From NCBI GenBank assembly GCA_022385805.1, contig MU277725.1, positions 131,752 to 195,751 on the forward strand: DNA of 64,000 nucleotides, read 5' to 3'. The translations under genes and the position numbers were made by a program. Under the pieces are notes generated by a model. It saw only the letters and a program-made list of their open reading frames with translations, did not search any database and was not told the DNA's origin. The stretch comes from Pilatotrama ljubarskyi. Taxonomy: Eukaryota; Basidiomycota; Agaricomycetes; Polyporales; Polyporaceae. Every line of letters begins with the position of its first letter. The stretch's first letter is position 1. Positions 48,750 through 59,457 of the stretch are shown one piece after another.

Positions 48750-51335
48750 ATGGTAGGCGCTGTAGACAAGCTCAACGCCTTGGTACGTCCTGTTCTCAAT
48801 GCTCCCCGCTAACTCAGAGAGGCTTATCGGTTCCGTATAGGTGGCCGACTCCGCTGTCGGAAGGTACTTCCACTTGGAGGGCTCTGGTCATGCTAAGGAG
48901 CGCGAAGGGTCGCGGTTCTTGGTGCGTTCCTCCCGCTGGTCCTGCACTTCTTTCCTCACCTTGCTCCGCAGACGGAGATCCGTGCAGGATTGACAACATG
49001 GGTGAGAGCACATCTTGTGACTGAATCGCGCATTCACACCGTCTCACCGCACCTCTACAGGCTACGATGGCGTATATCGTGAGTTCACTGGTACTAGCCG
49101 TTGATGCGACCCCAACACTGAAGCTCTATCCCTTCCAGATATCCGTCAACGCATCCATCCTGAAGGACTCCGGGGGCACGTGCGAGTGCCCGACGAACGA
49201 CGGCTGCGTCAACGACGCCACCTACCTGGCGTGCGTCGGTGAGGTACAGCGTGACCTCATCACTTCGACCGCCGCCATATCCGCTCTTTCATCGGTTCTC
49301 ATGGGCTTGCTTGCGAATCTTCCGGTCGGCATGGCCCCTGGTCTGGGTCTGAACTCCTACGTGAGTACTTCTCCTGATCTGTTCTACGTTGGTCGTCCCA
49401 CGTCGGCGAGGCTAGCGAGCGGTGGATGTCGAGCGGGCGACGTTGCATGGCCTATCAGGTTAGGGCAACTGGGATAGCTGCCCATAGATCCGGAGAGTCT
49501 ACCCGCTGACGCCTGAGGCGCGATATTATGACTGTACCGTTTGATTCCAGCATGAGGGGCTCCACGTCCATACTCGTGTTTCCTATCCCGTGCTAACTTT
49601 GCGGCTCTCAGTTCACGTTCTCGGTTGTCGGTTTCCACGGCTCTGGTATCATCTCATACAGGGAAGCCTTGGCTGCCGTTTTCATGGAAGGGTGAGCTTG
49701 ACTGTTTTCTGGCTTACATTCACGCTCATCATCGTTCGCTCAGGTGGATCTTCCTCATACTGTCCCTCCTGGGTCTCCGCCAGTGGCTTGCTCGCATCAT
49801 GCCGCGGTCGCTCGTCATGGCTGTCGGTGCGGGCATTGGTATCTTCGTCGCGTTTGTCGGCCTCAGTACGTTGTCTTTACCCCACCATTCCCAACGAAGG
49901 CATTGACGCCCTTCCTAGCCTCGGGTGGTCTCGGCGTCATCGGCGGAGATACCACGAATTTCGTGGGCTTGGGAGGCTGTCTTCCCGAAGGTGCGCGATA
50001 TAGGCGGGTCGCAGAGCAGTACGCAGGCCGCTGACGGAGCCACGCTAGACTATATCGATGCCACTCTTCCGAACTACTGCAACACCAGAGTGATGCGTAA
50101 CCCGACGATGTGGCTCGGTATACTCACCGGAGGGTTCGTTTGTTGTCATCACCTTGCACACGTTCACGCGGCTCACTGGATGTTTTCAGGGTCCTCACTG
50201 TCTTCCTCATGCTCTACCGGGTGAAGGCCGCAATCCTTATCGGGATCTTCGTCACGTCTATCATATCGTGGCCCCGCGCGACTGCAGTCACCTACTTCCC
50301 GCACACGGAATCTGGTGACGCTTTGTTTGACTTTTTCAAGCAGGTGGTCACCTTCTGGCCACTGAAGCACGTCGGGAATGCGCTTGACGTGAGTGGCCTC
50401 CTTCGTCTCTCTTTGAGAGCTTCTGCGAGCTACTGGCACAGTATAACTATGGCAACGGCAGAGTGTGGTACGCACTTGTCACGTTCCTGTATGTCGATAT
50501 CCTCGACACCACGGGCACGCTCTACGCGATGGCGAAGTTCGCTGGCCTCCGTGACCCGGTCACTCTTGACTTCGAAAACTCGACGCTTGCATACTGCGTG
50601 GACGCTTTCTGTATTTCTATGGGCGCGCTATTGGGGACCTCTCCCGTGACTGCGTTTATCGAGTCGTCCACCGGTATCGCGGAAGGAGGAAAGACAGGCC
50701 TCACTGCAATCACGACCGGAATCATGTTCTTCGTGTGCGTCTTCTTCGCCCCGATCTTCGCGTCGATTCCCCCGTGGGCGACGGGCGGCGCTCTCGTGGT
50801 CGTTGGTTCTTACATGATCAGAAAGTGAGCATCCCCTTAGATTCTCAATTATGCCTACCCTAACCCTTTGCTTCCACTAGTGTGCGCGAGATCAACTGGG
50901 ATTACGCCGGGGATGCCATTCCCGCATTCCTGACGATCATCACTATTCCGCTCACGTATAACATAGCCTACGGCGTCATCGCTGGCGTGTTCTCCTACGT
51001 GCTCATCAACGGCACAGCCTGGTTGCTCATGAAATTGACTCGCGGTCGCTTGACCCCTCCCAACATCGACATCGCGGAAAAGTGGGTGATTCCCCCGGGC
51101 GGCATTGTCCCTGCTTGGATGTCAGTACCGTGTTTCCCAGACCTCGTGGTCTCCGCTGTCTGCTAACAAACCCTCCATCCACAGAAGGGCGCTGACTGGC
51201 CGTCGGCATGGAATGATCATCGACACTGCGACGGAGATGTCTCTTCACCGGCGTCCTACCCCTTCTGTGGATGAACGCAGCCGCGACACCAAGACTACCA
51301 TGACCGAGATAGACATGAACGTACTCGCCTATTAG
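48750..51335 (+). CDS. azgA: AzgA-family purine permease, copy 2
   Basis: The gene starts with a 33-nt exon ([11 protein letters not shown]) and has the exon plan of copy 1. Blocks: [253 protein letters not shown]. The junctions I checked join in frame, so it looks functional. The tail is hydrophilic and differs from copy 1. The two proteins differ mainly by conservative changes, so both may import purines. Confidence 0.92.
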
Positions 51336-51948
51336 GAGGATGGTCTTGTAACCTCCACGTGCGTATCTTCCCCCGCCGTCCTCCATCTCCCCCTACCCCC
51401 GACTCCCTACCGTCCTCTTGTAACACTTGAGTCCCACCGCGCGGCCCTCGTAACAGTGTACCATGACCATCATCCGCACCCTAGAAGGGTGTGTTGGAGT
51501 ATATCTCGTCTGGTGATATGTTGACTATGTTGTTTGTCGCGATAGCTCTGTACTCTCCTTACTCATGTCCACGTCCTATAAATGTCCATTCCTTTGCGAC
51601 CACATCGGCCCGATAGAGACGCCTCATACACGTGCTACACGAGCGTTCTCACCGTGCCCGGCTATGTGAATCCGGCGTTTGTATGCTGTCCCTGGTTGTC
51701 CTCATACCCATCTTCGCCATTGACGTCGACGCCTGCTAGCGCCAGATAGTGTGGGACATCGATGGCGACGCCTCAGACCCTACAGTGGTCACTGCAAACC
51801 ACTACCTCCCGGGTGAGTGTTGTAACTTATCCAGCTAGCTCTTCATGACACCACTTTTCGCCGTAGGCAATCAAGCACACCATACGAACTTGACCGAACC
51901 GCATATCCTGGGCCTTCCCCAGACTACAGACTACACCAAAGCTATACC
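51336..51948. other. 3' flank of AzgA-2 and promoter of HET-2
   Basis: No gene was recognised in this gap between two plus-strand genes. Confidence 0.45.
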
Positions 51949-54157
51949 ATGTGGCTTCTCACAACCGACCGAGCCGAACTAAGGTGGTTTCCTCGCCCAC
52001 CTGACAAGTATGCTATCCTCTCCCACGTCTGGGAGACCGACTCGGAGGAGCAGTCATTCCAAGACCTTCAGGGCATCATTCGCAGCTGCGAGGAGACGGG
52101 AGAGAACCCGCGTTCGCTCGTTTCCGAGAAGATCATGAAGTGTTGTGTATGGGCCGAATCGCACGGAATCAAGTTGGTCTGGATCGACTTTTGCTGCATC
52201 GACAAGACTAGCAGCGCAGAGCTGTCCGAGGCCATCAACTCAATGTTTGCTTGGTACGCGGGGGCGACGGTGTGCTATGCATACCTACGGGATGTCTCAG
52301 ACGAAGAACCGCCGTCTGCGCCCGACTCTGCCTTCCGTCGAAGCAGGTGGTTCACGCGGGGATGGACCCTGCAGGAGCTCATAGCCCCCAAAGCCGTCAT
52401 CTTCCTCTCCAACACATGGGTGCCGATCGCGTCGAAGCGCTCCATGTCGCTTCTCCTCGAAGAGATCACTGGCGTGGATGCCGCGGTGCTCATGGGCACG
52501 ATCAGTGTCCATGAAGTCAGTGTGGCTAGGCGTATGTCCTGGGCGTCAGCCAGGCAGACGAGCAGAGTGGAGGATGAGGCGTACTGCCTCATGGGCATTT
52601 TCGGCGTCCATTTTCCGACGATATACGGAGAAGGTAAGGAGGCTTTCATCCGGCTACAGGAGGAGATCATGAGGCGCACCCCGGATACCACCTTGCTCGC
52701 ATGGGGCCCGCGTGGGGATCCTGTTGAGACCATATTAGGTTACCGTTCCGTATTCCCAACCCACCAAGGGACATCCTACATCGAGAATTCATGCCTGCTG
52801 GCCCCAAGTCCGGCCGCATTTGCAGAATGCTCGGACTTGATTAGCGTCTCCAAGAAGGTCTTCTCCGCCGCATATAACGTTCAACCTCACACCGTGCGCT
52901 TCACCGTGACAAGCCATGGCATCCAGGCGAACTGCCCGGTCATCGATTTCTCCAACGGATGCATGTTGCTCCTCTTGCCATGCTGCCGGGCGGCCGACCA
53001 GTCCGCATCGTTCGTGGCGCTAGTCCTCCGCTTTCAGCACGAGAACAACCCGTGGTGCGTGAGCACCCGGACGCTGTTCGAGGAGCTAACCTTGGTACGT
53101 GCAGGGTGAGTGCTGCGACTGCTCAACAGCATCACTCTAACTCACCTTCGATATCCTGGATTTGAACACCAATCATAGAGACGGTGACGGAAGGACCCTG
53201 AGCATGCTAGAACGACTCTTGGCAAAACGAACCGTGGTTCAGAAATTGAGCTATCATCGCGAAGTGCGATGCCTTCTGCTTCCTGTCGGGTTCGACTTCG
53301 AGGGCTGCATGCAACGGCCTCTGAACCGATCACAGCTGCAGGTCCCTCGACCTAGATGGGAGAGGAACTACATCGCATGCCGGCCCCAGCATGTTATCTG
53401 TATCAACCCATCCTCCGATGGTGCGCTGAGTTCACGACTCCGGCCGTCTCGCTCACCGTATTATCACCTTTTCTTTCCATCCTGGGTCATCTCCAGGCTC
53501 CGCTTCAGCGGTTTCACCGTTCCATGCCTCGAGGAGAATCCGAGCCGAGGTTTGAACGCAGGCGAACAGCTGAGCATTTCTTTCTTCGATTGGCGACGGA
53601 CGGAACAGCTGCGCATGGAGATTAGGGCAGATGCGTATCGCCGCTCCCCGGGAAACCCTTCCGTGGCCGCGCTGTGGTGTACAATCCTGTTGCCTAGTGA
53701 TACGAACAGGTCCTTGGATGCAGGCGTAAGTGATCCACCATACGTGGTACGGTCACCTCGTGATAGAGGCACGACGCTGACAAAGGTTTAGATATCTGCT
53801 CTCCGGGGAGAATGGGGGAGCTGGACACGCAGATCCAGTACAAGCTTGGATGAGAGTCTTATTGGAGGGAGCCGGAGTTCGGACGAAGAAAGTGCTGACG
53901 GCACGGCGACTGGGAGCGTTCTGGACAGTGGATTGACGCCGTCCGAGCACGACGTGACAGATGATGGGGATATAGAGGTCGAGGCTGGGTACGTCGACTT
54001 GTGGCAGCATTCCGGGTGCAGGGGTTGCAAGGAGTTTTTCAGTGGCAGATGGCGACTTTTGCTCACATTTACTCGCCTCGTTGACTCAGCGGTACTACAG
54101 CAAGGTCATGATATCGCCAACGTCTACCTTGTAGACATACAGATCACCCCGATATAA
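51949..54157 (+). CDS. HET-domain protein HET-2
   Basis: Three exons join in frame: 51949-53105, 53179-53725 and 53792-54157, giving 689 residues. It starts MWLLTTDRAELRWF. The HET domain shows DKYAILSHVWETDS, GIKLVWIDFCCIDKTSSAEL, ATVCYAYLRD, RWFTRGWTLQELIAPK, SVARRMSWASARQTSRVEDEAYCLMGIFGVHFPTIYGEG. The following region (YIENSCLLAPSP, VISRLRFSGFTVPCL) is shared with HET-1, and the end is an acidic, Ser/Asp-rich tail (DESLIGGSRSSDEES). HET domains act in heterokaryon incompatibility and cell death; the C-terminal part usually sets the input. The gene follows AzgA-2 on the same strand, as HET-1 follows AzgA-1. Confidence 0.92.
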
Positions 54158-55909
54158 TTGTAGCGCCGTGGCCGTATGCGTCTGACGGGTTGTTCTACGC
54201 ACCGCGGCTTCAACCGTCGGAATACTACGCTCTCAAATCGAAGGCCGATATTGCCTATTTAGTTTGCCTTGTTCGCCTTGTATCAGCTAGTCCAAAATTC
54301 ATTGATAAACTTAAATCCTCTGTATCGTTGTAAACAGTGAAGTAATCTGCGACGAGAGAGAGGGAGGAAGCATGAAGCACTGACGAAGCAAGCCTTGCCA
54401 CGGGGTTGTGAGTCGGTGAGTTGCGAAATGACTGGCACCGCCACAGGGCCTGACTGGACCCACGTGGCTTTGCAAGCTCCTCCAGTGCTTCCCCTCCGAC
54501 TCTGGTTGTAACTTGTTGCCATCAAGTTGCCGTTACACGTCAACGTGCAACCCGAGTCACCCTAGTACAGCGATGAGTTCTCTCACCAAGACTGACTTTG
54601 CTATCGACGGCTCGTCTCTGGGGAGGCGCCGGTTGCAAATCGATAGACCATGGTCAGAAACGCACGCTCAGGCTACCCCACGATCCAATGGAGATCATTG
54701 CCTTAAAGGCTGTACGAGGCGCCGCTCTGCTCCATCGTCCTCCGCCTTTGAGGAGACGAAGTGGTGGGGGCAACGTTAATATTCCTATCTTGGACTCGCG
54801 TAGTCTACGCGGGTCTGAGCACGGATTTTGGACCGCGGTCTATCGTTCTGCACCCTGCTGTAGTGAGCGACTCATGAGGGATACGACGGGCTGATTGCAG
54901 CGGACTTCTAAGAGCGCAGTAGAGCGTCGTGAGGAATGCGCATCTAGTCCCTGGCGCGGCGATGGTTTGATCTTGGCAAACTACTTGCAAATGCGTCGCT
55001 CTCGTGCACGTGGCTCGCTGGGCCTTCACGAGTACGTCCTAGCTACACTCATGGTTGTAAGACCGACGCTGATGTATTGTAGCCATACTTCGCACCATCT
55101 CCTCGCAGTGTATGCGCTAGGAGCAGGCCCGTCGCTCCCAGAGACGGTGTACGCGAGGCACACCCCGCTGCTCAAAACGATGCCTAGTAGCGGCGGGGAA
55201 CCCATCGCCGGAATAACCACTCAGACCACCTTCGTGTTGGAGAGCTTAGTAAGTGCTCACGTTCGCCTGTGACCCAGAGCATCGACCGACGATGACCATG
55301 TATTCTCTGCAACTCCTACCGCAACTTATATAGGGATGAGATCCTCAGAGGAGGCGCGAAAGCCGTCCTCGAGGAGTAATCATTCTCGAAAGAGGCGCAC
55401 GTCATCCGACCTTCAGGACAGCACTGCGCCCCGCCGGGCATGCTCAACCGCCTCTTTGCGGGCCTCCTCCATCCGCTCATACATACCGGAAAAAGCCTAG
55501 AGTTCGCCATACCTGGGCTCGTCGCCGAAGGTGGGTGCTGATCTTCCCATCCGAGGCATACATGCAATCGCTCAGGAGCTAACCGGTCGTTGCGGCAGGT
55601 CTAGCTCAGGCTGCGCGCACCCTGTAGACGGTGCGGCGATCGTCCCGCTTGCACCGTCGACGCTGCAAGCCTTGCTGACTCGCCGTCTTCATTCCCTGTG
55701 ACACATTCTCAGAACAGACGGTGCTGGACCTCACGCCCTCGAGATCCTAGGGCGGCTGGCCAAGAGCGACAGGTTCGACCCCGCCCCCCTCGAACTAGTA
55801 GACGTGTGTGCATTCGGTCATCTAGCCCTGCTACAGAGACCGGAGGACCTCCTTACGCTTGTGAATGCGTATGGGCCCTCTACTTGCGGTACCAGTGTCC
55901 TTCTAGAGT
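54158..55909. other. Unassigned stretch
   Basis: Between HET-2 and the glutathione transferase, several short open frames exist (for example plus strand from about 54573), but none carries a known motif or a consistent splice pattern. Confidence 0.4.
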
Positions 55910-56819
55910 CTACCCGTCGACGTGACTGAACTCCTCCAGGTTCTCCAGCAACTTTGCCCAGCGGCCGTCGTCCCACTTCTCAACCGCCTTCCACTCCTCA
56001 TTTTCCTCGCCGAGCATCCTCTTCAACCACATCAACCTGGCAGCTACGATGAAATCCGCAAAGGACGGTTTCTCCCCCATGAAGAACTTAGTCTCCTGCC
56101 CATCCCCATCCATCCACCCTGCAATCGTCCCGAACCCCTTCCTCAACTTCTCCCAATGCTCCTTCCGCTTCTCGCTCCCAGCCGGGGCCCATTCCTCTGG
56201 TACTCGCCCCGCACCATACTGCCACTCCCGCGCCCTGCGATAGTGCGTCCGGCTCGCCTCGTGGAGGCTCCCGCGCTCGAGCATGACGGGCACGACGAGC
56301 ATCTGGAGGTGCGGCACCATGAGCGCGTTCAGCGCGACCTCGAACGCGGCGTGCAGCGCGGCCGTGCCCTCCGGGACCACCGCGCGGCCGGATTCCGCGT
56401 CGGAGGTGTCGGCCTTGTCGGGGTAGGTGGCGTCGAGGTAGCGAGCGATGGCGAGCGAGCCGGCAAGCGCGGTGCCGGTGGAGGGGTCCCAGATGGCGGG
56501 GAGGGTGTACATGGGCGTGCCGTCCGGCCAGGTGCCCGTGGGGCCTATGCCGATGGACTGGCAGGTGTGCGCGATGTCGGGGTATTCGACCCAGGCGGTC
56601 TTGTAGGGGATTCGCTTGTAGTTGAGGGCGTACCTGTGGATCAGGATCCGGGATTCGGGATTGTTGAAGGAGCGCGGGCGCGTGGTGCCGTGAGGGGGAG
56701 GGTATGGAGAGCGTGTGGGTATGCACTGCGCACCTTATGCGCCAGGTGTTGGGGGACCATGCGGTGCCTTCCACATTCCCTGGGATGTCGAAGAAGATGA
56801 GAGGCTCGCGTTCTGCCAT
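55910..56819 (-). CDS. Glutathione S-transferase (fungal, Ure2/Gst-type fold)
   Basis: Two exons (56734-56819 and 55910-56633) give 269 residues. The N-terminal thioredoxin-like half reads PLIFFDIPGNVEGTAWSPNTWRIRYALNYKRIPYKTAWVEYPDIA, where Ser/Asn in WSPNTW replace the classical catalytic Tyr/Ser position, as in the Agaricomycete class with the SPNTxxxR signature. YTLPAIWDPSTGTALAGSLAIARYLDATYP contains the glutathione gamma-glutamyl contact region. The helical C-terminal half ends KFFMGEKPSFADFIVAARLMWLKRML. It would conjugate or reduce xenobiotics in the cytosol; expanded GST families are typical of wood- and litter-decay fungi. It is divergent from the F-box-like gene at 57360 with about 540 bp between starts. 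Confidence 0.88.
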
Positions 56820-57359
56820 CTCGCTATTCTCGGTGGAAATTGACCAGAGGAGTGAAGTTGTGCCGGGGTATGGTGCAAGGATAGACCCCTGGGTCTGCTC
56901 TGAAGGGGCGGGTATACGACCGGTGGCGTTTTGTCGCGGTGGTCTGTGAGGAAGTTTATCTCGATCTTTGTGCATTGGAGTAAGTTACGCTATAACGGGA
57001 AAGAAGCTGCGGTCCTGAAGAGAGGTCCCGTGATCTTGCAGGTTCTTGACATCTCCGAGTGCGATATGTCAGTAGCAAATAATCCTGCAAGAGATAAATG
57101 TCATGGAGTTCCTGAGCTCGATGTTCACAAGCATTTCATGATGGAGAGTCGGCGCAAAATCCGCGGAGATAGTGTTGTGTGCGTGGTGGTGATTACTGTG
57201 ACAGCCTAACCTGGTGGCGCGTGCGGGCGTGACTTTAGCCACTGCTTCGCTCGTCCTCGTCGTGCAGCACTCGCCCGTCCTCCCATCGCACCTTATCTTC
57301 CTCCTTTTCCCCTCGTATATCCTGCTTTCTTTCTTCGACGCGGTCGCAGCACACTCAAA
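56820..57359. other. Divergent promoter region
   Basis: Upstream of the glutathione transferase (minus) and the F-box-like gene (plus). No gene was recognised; the part just before 57360 is pyrimidine-rich. Confidence 0.45.
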
Positions 57360-58565
57360 ATGCAAGCAGGATATTTCCGCCTGATGGCGTTCCCGGTCGA
57401 GATCCAGGACTGCATCCTGCAGGAGCTCGAGCTGCACGAGCTGCCGCCTCTCCTCCGCGTCAACAGCCATGTCAACGCGATAGCGAGCCGCATCCTCTAC
57501 CGCATCATCCCCGAGCTGCCTATGCGCCGCTGCATCGCCTGCCTCAAGTCTCTCTGCGCAAGCCCCGCCAACGCCGTCCTCGTCCGCAAGCTCTCCGTCG
57601 ACTGGTCCGCCCACCGCGTCGTCGCAAACCTCTTCCGCCTCCTCAGGGAGACCCTAACACACCTCACCACGCTCAGACACCTCTCCATCGAGCTCTCGCC
57701 GCAAGATAATCACTATTCTCTCGCGTGGGTGCTGCATGGCTGCCGGTCACGGCTCAGGACACTCGGCACATCCATCCGCTGCGACCCCCAGCTCGCAGGT
57801 GTGCTCGAGACCCAGCCAGACCTGCTTGAGCTCTGTCTCCGCGGCTTCCAGACAAAACAGCCCTTCACGCTCTCGGACGGTGCGATGCCCAAGCTCAAGA
57901 TGTTCCGCGCCGTTCACGCAGGACCCGCCGTCATCTCGAGCGTCGTGCGCGGGCGCCCGCTCGAAGGCATATCGTTATCCATGTTTATCGAAGACGGGTT
58001 CCTGCCGCTCGATGCACTGCTGCTCTCGAGCAGGCCTATCAAGCGACTGACTATCATGTCGCTCGACAACACACCGCCCAACGTTCTGCTGCCAGAGATT
58101 GCGAATCGTCTCCCAGACCTCGAGGCGCTACACGTCGTCGTCCTCATGGCCATGTTCGATCGGGTGAGTGCTTCTTCCAATTCCCCCTCCCTCCTCCTTT
58201 TCGACACTCCGCCTTCCGTGCATGCGCAACCACCCGCTTGCCAGCGCCTTTCGACTTCCCACACACTCTTCATCCCCTCTTCTCCGCCGTCCCAGCCCCA
58301 TCACGTGATCGAGAGCCCAATGCTGACCGCCCGGCTTATCTTATGTTAAACGACGCAGAGGACGCTGCAAGACTCGGGGCCGACGCTCGCGCGGTTCTCG
58401 GACCTGCGCTACCTCACGTTCATGGCCGCGGGCTCCGCGTCGATCGAGGACGAGGGCGAGATCGCGCGGACGTGGGGCAAGGCGTGTCCGACGCTTCGCA
58501 CGATCATTCTGCCGAAGGGGAAGGTGTGGTTCGAGCGGGACGGGAAGTGGACGTGTTGCGGGTGA
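57360..58565 (+). CDS. F-box-like/LRR-type protein
   Basis: Two exons (57360-58163 and 58359-58565) give 336 residues. The start MQAGYFRLMAFPVEIQDCILQELELHELPPLLRVNSHVNAIASRILYR is a degenerate F-box (FPVEIQDCILQEL, LLRVNSHVNAIASR). Downstream are loose Leu-rich repeats (LTTLRHLSIELSP, QPDLLELCLRGF, KRLTIMSLDN, LPDLEALHVVV, FSDLRYLTFMAAG). Proteins of this layout are abundant in Agaricomycetes and probably act as substrate adaptors of SCF ligases. A second Met (MAFPVEIQ) nine residues in is an alternative start. The intron is 195 nt, longer than the usual 50-60. It is not a close copy of the F-box gene at 12183-13613. Confidence 0.75.
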
Positions 58566-59457
58566 GGGCTTGGGGCCTATAGGTCTGGCTAGATTGGTAC
58601 GTGGTTTGTGGGAACCTCTGCGTGTGTTCGGGATGGACCGTGAACGGCTGGAGTTGTCGAGGGGTGCAAAGAGGAAGGGGATGTACGATACGCGAGATGT
58701 TTGCTCCTTTTTTCTCATTTGCTATTTCCCGGCTTTCTTTCTGCTGTGTATCACGCGCACGTGTATTGCTATCTCGTTTGAAACGTTCATACCCAGGATC
58801 CCGTCATCACGCCGTCTGCAGGTGGGCCGTGACAAGAGCTCAGGTCGGCGTTGGCACTCTGTTTGAAGGCTATGCACCGTGATTGCGAAGATTGCGCAAG
58901 TCGGAGCGAGTGTGCGGTACGTTCACAGTTCACTGGCTTCCAACTCAATTGTCCCATAATGGGAGCGCTAATGCTGATCAGCTGCTGGCCTTTACGAGAG
59001 GGCTCGAGGATCATATCTCGGCTTCTGCTCTTCTGTTATGGGCGGCCCGCAGAACCAACGTGTGGCCCAGATGTGACATGACTCGTCAAAGGTATGCATT
59101 CTCCTTGCCCTGTCGCACAAGAAGCCGACCAGATTCATAGGACTCGGGACATCCGCTTCATACCGTCGCGAAGTTGCCGCCGCGCGGTAACAATGAGGCT
59201 AGCCTGGGACCGAGTGCTACAGTTGCTTATGGCGGATTCAATATTTCTCGTCACGCCCAGCAGCTGGTATAAAGGGTTCGAAGGTCCCGGACAGAGTTGC
59301 TCCTCCAAGCGTACAGGGCACGCTGTCAGCCCCTCGCCTCCTGGCTCCCCCTGCCCTAGGACATCGTGCAGCTACATCCGTTCACTTCGGGGACTCTAGG
59401 TGGGATTCGTCGTGCCTGCGTCTACATAGCATCCCACTTACCACGGACCACGCAAGT
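58566..59457. other. 3' flank of the F-box-like gene and promoter of HET-3
   Basis: No gene was recognised. The right half contains the HET-3 promoter, whose stretch around 59261-59350 is shared with the HET-4 promoter. Confidence 0.5.
59268..59274 (+). promoter_or_regulatory. TATA box of HET-3
   Basis: TATAAAG lies 190 bp upstream of the ATG at 59458. HET-4 has TATAAG at the same distance, and about 75 bp following it are similar in both promoters, including an AAGCGTACA(G/A)GGCACGCTGTCAG block. Confidence 0.6.

Noticed and set aside
55922..56800. 292-codon plus-strand frame
   Set aside because: It is the antisense shadow of the glutathione transferase exons, with no family motif.
59276..59290. 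GGTTCGAAGGTCC resembling a tRNA B box
   Set aside because: No A box or cloverleaf can be formed around it; the same was true of other GGTTCGA matches (near 6370 and 62620). No tRNA gene was found in the window.
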